In this document: one piece after another, positions 1 to 27,700 of the stretch
Layout: every line of letters begins with the position of its first letter
Numbering within the stretch: the first letter of the stretch is position 1
NCBI RefSeq assembly: GCF_002775205.1
Contig: NC_036454.1
Coordinates: 2,721,382 to 2,785,381, forward strand
Length of the DNA: 64,000 nucleotides
Direction of reading: 5' to 3'
Origin: Xiphophorus maculatus
Lineage: Eukaryota; Chordata; Actinopteri; Cyprinodontiformes; Poeciliidae
The notes under the pieces: model-generated
The model's database searches: none
Told to the model about the DNA's origin: nothing
Seen by the model: only the letters and a program-made list of their open reading frames with translations
Translations under genes and position numbers: made by a program

Positions 1-160
1 ATCTCAGAAATTTCTTAACCTCAGGAAACATCTGGAAACATCAGGAGACATCCAGCTGCTGTCTGCTGCAGCCCTGAACCCGAAGGACTCGCCTCTGAGG
101 CCGAGCAGGAAGCGACTCCGTTCAGCGGCTCGATGCGTCACACTGAGGCTTTCACTTCCT

Positions 161-162
<2 letters not shown>

Positions 163-201
<39 letters not shown>
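163..201. repeat. (TCA)n trinucleotide microsatellite
   Basis: About 13 perfect TCA units. It lies outside any gene model made here. Confidence 0.9.
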
Positions 202-537
202 GGGGAGCTGGTTTTTACTCAGTAGAGATAAAAACAATTTCATTTCTTCATTGTTGGATGTAAACACAAACAAAATCACCAAGTTAAATAAAGAGTGGTT
301 TCTGTAAGTAAAAAACATTTAAGTTCAAAATTACTTTATTAGAATTATAAAAAATTTTTTTTTGAGAATTAAGTCATAATATAATTTTATGACTATTTTC
401 ACAATTCCAGAAGTAAAACATTTATTCACCCAATTTAAAATGTTTGAAACTAGTCATTAAATAATGAGAATAAATTCATAGTATTATAATTTCATGTCTT
501 TTTCACAATTAATTCCAAAAATTTAATGCAACTCATA

Positions 538-680
538 TCATCCAGTTTTCTTCAAACAGTTGTTGCTGTTGGCTGTATGAAGTAAAGATCTCCTGTAGCA
601 GTCTGTATCACAGTGGTCCTGAAGAAGCCTCTGACTGAAGAGGATGCTCAGGGTTGTCCATTTGTTTGATTTTAAGACGA
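538..680 (-). mobile_element. Decayed LINE 3' tail (end of the reverse-transcriptase ORF)
   Basis: The minus strand encodes a peptide with the block TDCYRRS, which recurs in two other places in the window ([11 protein letters not shown] near 21712, TDCYRRSF near 33455). It is typical of the last residues of the ORF in 5'-truncated teleost LINEs. Only the 3' end is present. Confidence 0.5.
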
Positions 681-2448
681 ATCCTTCACAAATCACACAT
701 TTCTTTTTATAGGAGGTCATTTTCTTTTGTCACATTTAAACCAGAATCTTTTGGGTTTCTGTCGTCATCCGTTCATCTTTATAAACTCTGATTCAGTTAA
801 AGCCAGAAGTATTCACACCCGGCTGGGTTATGATAGTTTTCATTTTCTCCAGTTTGAATTAGATTTTACTAGTCATTAGTTAAATATCGTTTAGTTTTAA
901 TGCAGTTTTTATTAGTTACAGTTTGGTTTTTCATACTTTGGTTAATTTTTAGGTGCAAAAGTCAAAAAAGGTCAAATTTGCAGATGGCTGACATAAACTG
1001 CTTGTGTGTGGAGGAAAACAAAAAAATCTTTCACTTCAGTTTGAAAGGCTAATAAACTAATTTATTAGCACAAAAACAAAGGATATTATATAAACACATA
1101 CATATAGTTCCAGTTAGTTAAAGGTTTTCCTCATTAATTACTGTTTTCATTTATTTCAGTTAAAATGTTTGATCAGTTTTTGTTATTTTTAGTTAACCAT
1201 AATAACCTTTATTCACACCTTCAGCACATTGATTTAATGTACATTCTGGTTTGGTTCTGAAAGATGAACAATAGAAAAAGGAGTTTCAGTTGGAACATTT
1301 TTTTGCAGTCACCCAAATTTTTTACTTTTCTTGAATAATCCTCATTAGCATCAAATCCTTCTATCTACAGGTCACCTCAGGTGTTTAGATGGTTGGAAAG
1401 CCTCTGTGCCATCGCCCTAATCTTCAGCTCCCTCCTCAGATTCAGGCCAGGACTCCGGCGGGGTCTGGGGTATGAATATTTATGAGCTGAACTGGTTCTC
1501 TACTGCAGGAGAAATAAAACTCCAAAAACCATGAAATTAACAAACTCATCAGTTCCACTTTTAATCTCCATTTTTGCTCCAAAACAAAATTTCTCCAAGT
1601 TTTGTTTCATATAAAATGAAAAAACAAAACAAAACAAAATTACAAAAACTTTTACAAACATTCGAAAACACAAAAGAAGCAGGAGAGAGAAATTCTGTAC
1701 AAACGGACCGGTGGGCCCACACGGAGGGGGAACGTTTTCACTGCGACACACTGAGGCTGCTGCTGCCACCTGCTGGCAGAAAGTCAAACTGCAGAATTAA
1801 ACATTTCCGTTTGATCTGATGATTTCCCACATCGGCAGTCGCCCCGCTTCCTTTACGATGAACATTATGACCTTTAAAACATTTCAACTTCCTGATTTTA
1901 ATCAATTCCAGCAGGAAATGAATGTTTTCTAAAAACACAACGTCCAGACGGTTCCGGTTCTGATTTGGTTCTAAAAACCTTCATTAAGTGCTTCCTGTGA
2001 ACCCAAAGACTGGACAGCAGGAGAACTCACTGAGCTGCTCCGCCCAGTGTTCTGCCTCGGTTCTGAGGAGCCGGATCCGACCATTCGCTCACCGTTTCCA
2101 TGGAAACAACTCATGAAATTCATGATTGAAAATCCCGGATCGGGTCGGAGGGAAAGAAAACACAGGAAAAAAAAAAGACAAAAAAAGAGGCGAAATCAAA
2201 GGGAAAAGTGGAGAAAGAAGCAAAATGGTGGGTTCTGAAGAGGTTCTGAAGAGGTCCGGTGGGTTCTGGAGAGGTTCTGAAGAGGCCCAGAGTCCAAACA
2301 GAGGCAGACATGTTTGAAGAAACTCCCAGAAAACCCCTCGGTACTGACTCCCAGCAGCTCCAGGTCAAACCGGGCCGAGCGGGACCAAACCTGAGCGGGT
2401 CCGGTCTGCGTGTGTGTTAGTGTGTGTGTATCCGGGTCGGGCCGGGTG

Positions 2449-15523
<13,075 letters not shown>

Positions 15524-15850
15524 CTTCACCGGGACTTTTTGATTTCTCTGTTATCGGTATAAAAAAATGGGGGAAAGCCCCCCGATCGGTGAGTTCAGGC
15601 GGTGAACTAACGCCAACCGCCCTCCCTTTGTTTCAAACTCCGTCCGTCACTTCGCTGTTTCTGCGGTTGAACTCCATCTCTGTCCGCGGCGCGGCAAGCA
15701 GCATCCCCGGCTATCAGAGCCGAGCAGCGGGCAGGCTGACAGCCAGCAGCGCGCCGGAACATAAACCGGGTGACACCAGCAGGCGCTTCGGGACCATTTC
15801 CGTTACATTTAACCGCGCACAGGAAGGAGCTCGTGCACCTAAAATACTTC

Positions 15851-18725
15851 TCAATTAAAATGAAAACAAAATTTAAAAGTAATAATCGTAATCATGCTTT
15901 TATTAGCTATATTTTTATGATGTTTCTTATTCTTTTTTATTTAAAAAGTAAGATGAAGCGGTCATCGGGGTGATGAAGGTGAGACTTTTATTTTGAAATA
16001 TTAAAAACAGAGCAAGTGCGCAAACGCGGAAATTCGAACTACTTTGGGTAAAATGAAGCTTTTAGTACAAATCTATTGTTAAACATTGGAATAGATATTC
16101 TCATAATTTTGCAATCATATAACGGATATATAAATATTAAAATATACACATGGATTAAACACAATTTCTGTTTATTGTACGTTATTTGTTATACAATAAA
16201 ATGAAAGTAAATATTTTTTTTTATTTAGCTTTAATGTATTTGATTGTCGGAGGTATTTTTTATGTCATAAATATGCAAATATAAGAGGTACAAAATATTA
16301 TCCAAATACTTAATTACTTTTTAAGATAATTGTTAAGGGTCCCACAGAAGCAATGGAATGAATTTAAAATTATGTTATCTATTTTTGCCATTATGTTTGA
16401 TTTTATTAAATACTTGTCCTACTTTAAAATCAACATGTGATTATTATTAATTTTAATTTTATAATGTCCAGGCTAATGGTACAAAATCAAAGTAAAAATA
16501 TAAATTTTAAGTGTTTGCTCATCAAAGTGAAGATTTGACCTCCTCTGTTTGCTTCTTTGGAAAACTTTTAAATAATTTGTCAGAATCTGGATCTAATTGG
16601 AACCTTTCTGATTGGATTGATGGGAAAACTACTGTTGTGAGTAAACCTAGTTGATCCGGTGTAACTGTATCTGAATGACTTTTTGTTTTGAAAAGTTGAA
16701 CTCAATTCTTCTGTTTTAATCATTGCAATTTATTACTGCATGTGTTTTTGTCTTAGATTTGATTTTATATTTGTTTTTTAAAATCACAAATTCGATTTTT
16801 GATGAGAAAATGAATAATTACTGCAACACAAAAAAAGAATCACAAATTTTATTTTTTGTCATTGTGAAGATATGAAATGAGTAATTTTGAACATCATGAC
16901 TTTACAAAACAGATTATTTTTTTGTACCAAAGAAGAAGACGAATCAGCAAAAAATAGGACATAAAAATTACAAACTGTGAAGAAACAAAGGAAAATTGTT
17001 CCCAGGTCAAATCAGCATAAGGCATCCATCTTTAAAACATTAAATTTATAAAACCATCAGAATAAAACACCGGTACAAACAGACACACGTAGTTGTTACA
17101 GTTAACAGATGTCAGCTTTTTGAATAAAAATGCAGTTAGTGTAAACAGGAACTCCATCAGCTCATGACGCATTCACTTCCCACCATCTTTATAACATCGT
17201 ATTCTTTCCTCGGCCAAACTTACAGCAACAAGATGTTATTTTTTCCACTGAAACGGCATCAAGCCAAGCAAAAACAGGAAGTGTTTTTAGGAAGTCCCGT
17301 TCTGCTTCACTTTAAGGATCAACAGAGCTGATTCCAAATTTAAAACTTTTAAAATTCAGCAGATATTTCAAAGGAAGAGCAAAACACACAAACTTCCCTC
17401 TGCTAATTTGCAACTTACTTGATAATGGATTCATATAAGAATAAAGAAACCACAGCGAATCAGAAAATGCTGAGTCTGGTTGCTAAGGCGATTCAGCATT
17501 TTTTATCAGACAGATAGAAATCAAACCTCAAACAGACAGTGACTGTGCGAAAGTTTTAAGTCTTATTAAGGACATTTCTAACTGCAGAAGAACCTTGTGG
17601 AAGAGAAAATGGAAAGTTATTGTGCTTACTGTGATTTATGTGTTAAATATGGTTAAAACGTCCCTTCAGCTGCGGCTGTGAAAGAATAATTCAGAAAGGA
17701 AATACATACTGTTGGTGAATTTCGAGCATTTATGCACTTTGATGCACAAATTTTACATAAAATAAAACTACAACCATGAAAATAGCTTAACTAAAATAGT
17801 TTCTGAATATTTAAAAGGCTCAAACTCGATCATGACACTAGCATGGACATTTTGTGGTAAAATCAAATAAAAACACTCCTAAATATTCACTGTGAATATT
17901 TAAAAACTGTGTATGACATCCAAACACCAACGGGTAAAACCTAACACCCGCCGACTCGTTTAAACTTTAAATAGTGTTTCTAGTGTAAACTAATGAATAA
18001 GTGGAGACTTTTAACATTTTTGTCCTGATCATGGCTTATGGTTTTACATTTTCCTGTATGAATTTTCCCAACACTGAGCTTAAATCAGCAAACTGAAAAT
18101 CATAACAGAAATGTAGCAAAAAGCAGCATAAAAACTCAGAAAGGGAAAAGTTTTAGTTCACGTTTTGTTGGAAGAGTTAAATAAAGATTTTATCAACTTA
18201 ACAGCAAAAATCATCTTTTTTATATATTATCACATTAAACCCGTTTTTATAAGTGGTAGAATATGTAAAACGCTGTGTGGACACACAGACAGAAACTTAA
18301 GAAACTCCACAGACATCTTTTTGCCTTAGTGAAGTTTTTGCATCGCATCGCTGAAATCTTTAAAGAAGCCGTTAAAGCTTTGCGTCCTTCCCTCTGTGGC
18401 CTGCAGGGGGCAGTGAAGAGTAACAGGCGCCTCACAGCTTTCTGACTCTGTTGATGTCAGATTATGATATTTTTCAGCAGCCAACATGTCCAACTTATCA
18501 TCATCATCTCTGTTGGCAGTTTGGTTGCACCTCACTAATACAGTAATAAAATACAGTTGAGTTTTCACAAAACAGACAAGAATCACTTAAAAATATTCAC
18601 CTGTTTTCTGTCATAAAAGCAAATAAGAGAAAATGTTTGAGTTAGCTTCATGTTCTTGGAGGATATTTTCTGAATGCCCACTTTAACAGTCTGTTCAGGC
18701 CCCTGAGGTCCGATGATTGAGGCTT
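15851..18725. other. Intergenic region; probable slc2a8 3' UTR in its right part
   Basis: AT-rich and without coding-like frames. The stretch of about 1.8 kb next to the slc2a8 stop (18726) may be its 3' UTR, since a minus-strand AATAAA lies near 16848. I see no RNA gene or clear transposon. Confidence 0.4.
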
Positions 18726-21700
18726 TCATGGACCTGATGTCCCTTTGAAAAGGGCTTCGATCTGCTCCAGCGTCTTGCCTTTGGTTTCCGGGACGAAGAT
18801 GACGGTGAAGATGATGTTGAGGCCGCACATGCAGGCGAAGAGCCAGAACGTCCCGGCGCTGGTTATGAGGTTCTGGGAGGAGGCGGAGAAACGGATTAGA
18901 GGCTGTGAATGAACTGAAGCAAATCAGATCGTTCACATCAACACCACTGGGATATTATTAAAATATTGAAACACAAATAAACAAATAGAATAAAAAATAA
19001 TAATAAATATAAAAAGCATATCAAGTAACTAAATAAAGAGTAAAGAAATCAAAATAATTAAAAATATATTAAATGCATTAAAATTAGGTTAAAAAGAATA
19101 AAAATAATTAAAAAAAACACTAAATGTGTAAAGATAAATGCATAAAAGATAAAGATAATATAACAATTAAAAAATATGAAATGCATAAAAATAAAAAACC
19201 TAACCAAAATATTTTAAAAACACTAAATACATAAAATAAAATATAAAATATTAAAAGTATGAAAATAAATTAAATGAAAACAAAACAAAATAAATAAATA
19301 AAAATAATGAAAAATATTAAAAGCATGAAAAAACAAATAAACAGATGGTCAAAAATAATAGGTTAAAAGTACATAAAATAAATCAACAACAAAAATTTTA
19401 AGAATGCAAATACTAAAAAAATAAATTTAAAAATGTAAAGAAAATGAAAGAATCTGATCTGAATCTATCAAACTAAGTTAACTAATTAGACCAAGCAGGA
19501 AGCCTTGATCTGTCCTGATAAAAGGCGTAGCTGAAGGAAACATCAGGAAAAGAAGGAATATTTTCCTGGTTGACCCACCATCATGTCCTGGAAGGTTTTG
19601 GTGACGACGAAGGCCATGCCCCAGTTACTGAGAACCACCGCCGCTCCAGCAAACCCTCTCACTCTGATGGGAATGACCTCCGACATGATCAGCCACGGGA
19701 TGGGACCCCAGCCGATGGCGAAGCCTGAAAACCACACGCGTTACCAACGCTCTCCTTTACATCCTCCTGCTGACGTGAACCTGAACTCACCTGCGATGAA
19801 GACGGCCATGCTGGCCAGAGCCAGCCAGGTGAGGTCAGCGTGGGGCGCCGCCGCTCCGCTGGGAACTTTGGGCGTCAAGTAGAAGTAGACGCCAAACGCC
19901 GTGGTGCTGATCATCATGGCCACGCCTGGATTCAATCAGAACAAGTAAAATTTAGTAGGGCTGTCAACGTTAGCACGTGAAATTAACCTGAAGATGTTAA
20001 CTCACATTAAAAAGGTTAATTAAACTCTATTTTCACATAAAAGTGTCTGTCCTGTGGTAACCGCAGAGCATTATGGGGAGCAACAAACGACAACGAAAGA
20101 TTAAAGGTTTCCGAGACAACAGACGGCAACAGAGGTTGAAAATGTTCAACGTTCTTGTGTTGCGTTGCTAACCGGTGCATGAACATCAACGTCGCTTGGA
20201 TGCACTGTAAAAACACAAAATACTACCAAGTATTTTTGGTCCAGTTTCTAGTGCAAATATCTTAGAAATATGACAAAACTAACATGTTAGTGACTATTCC
20301 GCAAGAATCAGGAGCTTGATTGTGTGGATGCACTGTGCTGAAAATGTGCCATATAAATAAAATTACCTTTAACTTGTTTTAAGTAAATAAATCCACTGGC
20401 AGATTATTTGACTTGTAACCAAACATTTTTCTCAACAGTGAATTAATTTGTTAATGAAACTAGAAATTCTTCAATATTAAGAAATTCTTGACTTAAAACA
20501 AGATCCTAATTCTTGCGGAAAAGTTACTGGTGAGATATTTGCACTAGAAACTTACCAAGAAAACAAGATTTTGTGTTTTTGCAGTTTGGATGAGAACAAA
20601 CAGCTGTCGCCTCGTCACACAAAACCAACAGGAAATGAATGGAGAGTTTCTAAATTAACGCCTAAAACAATTTTTTTTAAACCTTCCTGAACATAAAAAC
20701 CTGAAAACCCGAAAATCTTCAGTCATGTTTGGTGTGGCGGGTTTTGAAATGGGCAGTTGCCCAGGGAGGCATCAGAAAGGAGCGGATATGTGTGGTGGAG
20801 TAAGTTTCACTTAATTGCTGTTGATTACTGGGAGAAAAACACAAACATAATTGTTTGTGTTTTAATTGGTTGAAGTGCGGCAGGAGGAGGGACTTGCCCA
20901 ACTGCGTGCTTATTTATATTTCAAGCTTACAAAGCTAGAAATAATGATTAATCATAATTAATCACAGCACTAGACTCTGATTAATCCAATCAGATTAAAA
21001 AGATCTATGATCCTGGAAAAATCAGGAATAGGCCAGAAAATATCTGAAAAGTTTGGGGGGAAAAAGGAAGAAAAAACAAAAACTGCATTGATGATTTGAT
21101 GAAATAAAACTGGTTCTGTTGAGAGAACCTGAGATGACGAGCAGAACCTTCCTGCCGGCCCGGTCCATGATCACCGCCGCGATCCCAGTGAAGATGACCT
21201 GAATCAGAGCGACGATCACCGAAGCCAGTTCGCTCTCCTGAAAAACAGCAACATTCAGGAAGGGAATCCAGTTTTCAAACTGAAATCTACTTCTGCCTGT
21301 GAAATCAATGGAAATATTTCAGTTAAAATTCAGTAAAGCTGAAGCATTTTCAAATTAAAACTCTCATCTGAGCCCACAGCATCACTTTTTTACAACAGAA
21401 AGTCTCAAGATCAAAACCTCACCAGGTGGAAAATAAAAGTGTTGCTTGTTTATTATTCAATCTGTTTCTAGATGCTGTGGAGCTGGAAGAAATCCCAGAG
21501 ATGAAACGGAGACTTTATGGATGCAGATATTGATATAAAGAGGTGTAGCAAAAGCAAATGAGGAGGATTAGTAGAGCTTGTCATCCTGAACATGTTAGGG
21601 TGGAATATCGTCTCTGCTGCCTGGATGTTGAGCTGTTAGCATGTCATGACGGTCATGAGACGGTCACAGCAACAGTCTTCAGTCAGAGGCCTCTTCAGAT

Positions 21701-24700
21701 TCGTTGGTAGACTGACTGCTACTGGAGATCCTTCCTGCCCACATTCCAATCCACAATACAACTTCCTCAATGACTGTCTGAGGGCCGTTGGACGATACTT
21801 TATTAAACCCAGAGGGATTAATAAAATATTTTTAAATTTCAGAATAATAAGAAAAATGCAGATTTTTGATTCTTAACGAGAGGAAAACATCTGGTTGTGT
21901 ATCTGCAACTGCAGAGTGTGTGTGTGTGTGTGTGTGTTTGTTACCTTGAAGTGCGCCTGTACGAATATGTCCTCAGCGTAGAACATGATGGCGTTGATCC
22001 CAGTCATCTGCTGAAACACCATCAGCATGATGCTGATCAGCAGCGGCTTGAAGACGCCGGGATCCTTCAGGTCGGACAGGTGGAACGCTGAACCCTGGAA
22101 GAAGACAGAATCCTTCAAACATTCAGACAGAGAACATCTCAGATTGACCCTTTAAAGGAGTAAAAACTGTTTGTGTTTTGTGTTAGAACTGTAAATATCT
22201 TTTATGCCATATATACTCAAAATTAACTTTAAGGACAGTGAGATTCTTCGTATTATTCTCCTGTGTGTGTTTTTGTGAGAGATGTCTGCAGGAACCTGAT
22301 AACCTGCCAGATTGGAAGCAGAAACCAGCCACTCTGGAGACAAAACTAAGAACTGCTCTTAATAAAACACCAAAAGGCTAAAAGGTCAAAGTTTGTGACC
22401 CAGAGATACAGAAACTGCGCTTGAAACCTCACATGCAGAAAGATTCATTGTATAGAAAGATTTATGACTGTGTGTTAGCAGCTGGGTTCTGTTTCCCTCC
22501 ACACCTTATGCAAATAGGCCAATGTAAATTATAATGTCATGATTGCAAAATAAAGGAAGAGAAGCAAGAGAAGATTCTCAGAGTGAGTTTGGAGACTGAA
22601 AGTCAGACCCTCCTCTCTTCTCCTCGCCAGTAAAATCCAGTTCATTTGTCTCTCTCTTCTGTTATCTATTTTTAGGCTGTAAACTTGACATTATTTTGGT
22701 CCTTTGAGCCGGAGTCCAATATACCTAAGGATTCCAGCTGATGTGTCAGAATCCAGAAAGACCGTGTGCACGGCTGAACTCTTTAGAATGAGTTTATAGA
22801 TCCTTTTCCAGGACTGGAGTCGGCTGGATCACTGGCTGGGATCTGACGGTTGATAGAACTCAGTGACAACTGAAAGCAAGTTAACTTTCTTCTAAAGGAA
22901 AGTGTGAATGAGGGTCGACCACGTTAAGGGAAATGACAAAGGTTTTGGGAACCTTATAAACCGTGTGAATCCTAGGCTCTAACATGTAAAGCAAGGTTTA
23001 GAACCTGGTCCTGTTGTGGGACAAGGGGCCCGACTAATACCTGTGAGGACGACGGTGTCCTGCGAAGGACAGGAACTTAAATTCTGTAACAAAGTGTAAC
23101 TGTGAGAGTGATTGATAGGATGTCGGAGTCCTGCTAGTAAACGCTTAAATTCAGTAAAACGTCTGATTGTGTGTGATTGGAGGTATAAAAACCACTCAAA
23201 TAATTCAGGATGTTGGTGTTGTGGAAAAGAAGGACATGAAAATTATGCTACAGGCCTGAGTATAATTAGGATCAGCTCTGAGCGCTCAGACTCATGGAGT
23301 AACCTTAAACATAAATTATGAAATCTAAAATTACAAAGGATCCAATGAACCTTTTTCCTAAAGAATATAGAGAGGGGCTTTTTAGGGTTTTTGTTTGGAA
23401 CCATAGGTTATAGGAAGTTGTATAGAAGTCATTATCATCGCATAAAGCAGGTTTTGATGTAGTTTTAGTTTCCTAAATTCAGGGAACAATTTCCTCCTTA
23501 AACTGGATTGTTTGAGTAAGCAAATGATTTATGAGTAATGAAATAATATGGTTGTAGGAAGGTTTTAAGGTTGTAAATCTGATATTTTGTAACTCCACCT
23601 GTTCGTTGCAGGCGTCCTCGATGCGGGAGCACTCCCACTCGATGGGAGCGTCCGGCCCGCGCAGGAAGCGTAAGGCCTCCTCAGCTTCCCGCCTCTTCCC
23701 CTTCGACAGCAGGAAGCGCGGCGTCTCGGGCATGAAGCACATGGCGACCATCAGCAGCGACGGCGGCAGCGAGCAGCAGATCGCCAGCCAGCGCCAGTCC
23801 ACGAACAAACCTGCAGGACGGGTTCAGACACACGGCTGAGACCTGGGAGGCGTTTCAGAAGGAAAACAAAACCATTCATAACACACTTAGCTGGACAATG
23901 AACTGTCCCAGAGTTTATTACGATAAACGATGATATTGTGGGTTGGAGACCATTTTTAAGTAATACAGTAACATATTCTAAAACTTTAAATTCTAATGAA
24001 CATTTAACTTTGCAACTGGAAAACATTGTAAATATCCAAAATAAATAAACAAAACAACAAATGAAATGAACTATGAAGACTCTGTAAACAAAGTTGTCCA
24101 TTAAAAAAGTTTTTTTCTACCTCAGTATAAGTTAGAGTTTCTCAGTATGATGCAGGTTAGCTTAGATTAGCTTAGCATACTCTAAACTGAACTCTTTTTG
24201 TTTTACTGTAACATTGGGCTGCCCATCGTATTTTGTTTTACCTTATTTTAATGGAAGCTCATTTTGGATTTGGTCACATGTACCTGAACATAAATGTAAA
24301 ATCTCAAAAGAAAGACGACAGGCTGCTCATTTCCACAAAGACGATGAAAAGAAAAACAGATTTCAGATTCTGGTTGTTTAAATCTTTGAAAAGAGTCAAG
24401 CTGCAAAAACAAGACAATGAAACCAACAGGGAAACAAAAGGAAACTTGTTTTGATCATAATGAATCACTGGATCTGTTACAGCGAGATTCCTGCTAGGAA
24501 TCAGGAAATTCAATAATCTGAGATCATCAGATGGACTTTTTCCTAAGATCTAAAGTGAACAAGTGTGACCTTCAGAGGACAAACTCTCAATTTAATGATC
24601 ATTCTCTTTATAACATAACGTAATAAAAAGGATCATTACATGATTTTTCTGGCTTACAACATTCAGTAAACAATAAATGTAAATACATCCAAGAATAAAA

Positions 24701-27700
24701 GAAAAATAAATGAATTTTATTTCAAAATGTTCAAAGTGAAGCTTCCTTGTAATTAAATGCTGTGACATCAATAATTATATTTTAGTAAATATATTTTAGG
24801 TGTTTTCCGTCCAGCTGTAGTGGACTGTTAGTGCTCTGAGAAAGTCCAGCTTTGTTCAAACTCCTTCAGAGAAACATTTAATCTTAACTGATTATTATTT
24901 AATTGCATTGTTTACTTTTGGTCAGGAACGTATGATAGCATCTTACCGTCAATGTGGATAGAAAAAAAGGAATAAATTTCAGAAAAAAAACAAAAAAAAC
25001 AAGGAAAGTTCTGAGCTGGAAAAGTTGCTAGAAAATAAACACAGAAATGTTTAGATTAATCTCAAATTTTCTAGAAACAAAACAGACTCAGACTCAGAAA
25101 TTTTCTTATTTGTTCTGGAAAAAATCAGAGATTTTTTGTGTGGAAATTTACAGCTTTTTCCTTTCTATCTAAAGGCTCTAATAAACCATCGTAGGAACGT
25201 CTCCAGCTGAAATAAGCGTGCTTCCATCAGATTGGTGCAAATAAGAGAAGCTTTAGTGGGTCTGGTTGGGTGTAATTTTGCTGTGCATGACATCCACAGC
25301 GGTTTTGCTGTTAATTCAGCGTCTGACGCTAATGTGGTCATTTTAATCCAGAGGATTCGTGTCAGCCTCCTGGAGAGTCTGAGACAGACAATGAGTCACT
25401 TTCATAAACTCATCCTAACTCTTCCTCCCTTCACATGTTTGAAAGATTTAAGAGAAATTCCACTGAATCTGTTTCAGAAAAAGGTCAAGATGCCAAAATG
25501 ACTTTTCTAGACATTATGCTTCTCACTACAGATATGGACAGAAGTTGATTCAATCGTTTTCCAGGTTTTCCAGGTTTTCCAGATCCAAATTCAAAATAAT
25601 TTTCGTGTGTTAAGTGTCGAGCCCTCGGGTCCCAGCACTGAGGAGGAAAAGTTTGCAAATGGTGTCGTGTCCATAGATACAGACAAGTTTTACATTCAAT
25701 TTTGATGAACAGCATCAAAAAGAAATTTGGTGAAATCATAAAAACATCCAGAAGGTAGCATTGTTTATAAATGTATTATTATTTATTAAATTTATTTTTA
25801 TTATTATAAAAATAAACCAGGATTGTAGCCATTGAGCCATCAGCGAGTCGCTCAGCAAACAGAAGTTAAAGGACTGAAAGACGACGAACATGTTGTTCGC
25901 TTTAACACGTTCTGAAAAACTTTAACCCAGCAGAAAGTTCTGTTGTTTTGCAGCTAATTTACTAATGTGCACAGAAAAGAAAAACACTGGATTTTATCCA
26001 TCACATTATATTAACTTGTTTATGATGAAGAAGCAGAACCCATAAAACACAGACTTATTCTAAATATCTCTGAAAATGTCTAAATTACCACAGAAACAGA
26101 TTTTTATACTGTTTTATATTTTTGTGTTAAACTCAGTATTTGTCTTGACTAAAATTTTATCTGGTAAAACATTGAACTGAGATATCACATGGTCATCTGG
26201 TGTGCACTGTTCAACGTTTGCATCGCACCTTTAACCTAATTAGTGAGATTAAACTAATGAAATTTCTTCATTATCTGTGGAAAAAGCAGAATCCAGATCT
26301 TAACCGTATTTACGTCAGAGTTCTGGTTGTGAATAAGAGTGAAAACAACAACGAAGAACAGCTCAGACTTTGATTACACTCTAACACAAAACAGAACAAG
26401 ATCCCTGAAATCAGGCAGCATCCATCATTTGATCCGTCTGAACTTGTGTTTGCTCTGTTAATAATCAACTTTTCTGCACAGCCAGGCTATCACGAGGCAG
26501 CCCACCTGACTGGACACTCCAGCTTTTATTTGGAAAACATGAGTGGCATGCAGCAGCCGGAGAGGATCCGATCTTATCAGAGCTGAGCTGCTGAACTGAT
26601 CTCCTCTTCCTCCAAACATTTCAATCAAAGCCACAAACAAGCCTCAGATAAACACTCACACCGCGACCGGACAGCCAGACCGGCGTCAGATTACAGAGGA
26701 GGAACTCTGTCATTGATCAGAGGAATCCGTTGATCATTCACAGAATCCTGGACCCGATTGTTACAAAAGCAGCAGCGACGTACCTGCCAGGTAAACTCCC
26801 ATGATCCCAGAGACCACCATGAGCTGAACGCAGGAGCCCAGCATCCCGCGGACTTTCTCATGCGCCGTCTCAGAAATATACAACTGAGGAGGAAGAGGGA
26901 AGAAAACCGTTTATTATTGTCACATTCACAAGCAATTCAAAAGTTATTTATGGCTTCTTTCTTTTTTTTTTTTTTTTTTTTTTTTGTAACCCCTCCAGGG
27001 GGTCTTTTTGTGGGCTCTAGTGTCCCTTTTCATGAAGTAGGCTGACAGGAAAGGGGGAGGGAGAGGGGGGAAGACATGCGGTAAATGTCGCCGGGTCCGG
27101 GAGTCGAACCCGCGACAGCCGCGTCGAGGACTTGAGGCCTCCAAATGTGGGTCGCGCTAACCCCTACGCCACCACGGCACGCCCTATGGCTTCTTTCTAG
27201 TAAAAATAAAATCTAATGGTGGTTTTAAACAAACGCTCCATCAAAAGGTGAAGCAGCTTCAGCAAAAATTAATCCCAGTAGAGATTTTCTGTTGATCTTT
27301 ATCCGTCTAATTTTGGACCATCTTTTTCTAAATAAATATACTAATATAGTATACTACTGCATATAAATAAATAAACCATTTTTTCTCATTAAAGCAACTT
27401 CTTTTTCACAATTTTACAACCTTCTACTGGTAATATCATTTTTACTCATAATATTCTAACTTTATTCTGCTGATGACATGACTTTATTGTCGTAATGATT
27501 TTATTCTCACAATTAAAAAATAAATCTCTTAGTCTGGCCCTAATGCTCTTTGTGTTGGACCAGGCGATGAATCGATTATTCCATTTTTCAGCCGCTCTGC
27601 TCCAGATTTGCTCGAACAGATTGAATTTCCTGGTGTTCAGGTTTAAAACCTCCAGGCGTTTCTCACCGGGACAACCAGCGAGGTGATGCCGCTGGCCATG

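Larger units (their letters stand above)
1..2448. other. Flank and probable hira 3' UTR; no gene recognised
   Basis: The part just below the hira stop (about 1500-2448) is the likely 3' UTR of that minus-strand gene. I could not assign a polyadenylation site: minus-strand ATTAAA hexamers lie near 1560 and 1898, and AATAAA near 1208, and none stands out. The far left is AT-rich and holds a (TCA)n microsatellite and a LINE tail, listed separately. A short plus-strand open stretch after an AG at about 75 cannot be tied to a known protein. Confidence 0.5.

Noticed and set aside
75-200. Possible plus-strand terminal exon with a basic SRKRLRSAAR stretch
   Set aside because: It runs into the TCA repeat, has no identifiable homologue, and may be chance.
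27060-27180. tRNA gene suggested by A and B boxes
   Set aside because: It has a poly(A) tail, target-site duplications and a second copy at 38854, so it is a SINE, not a tRNA gene.
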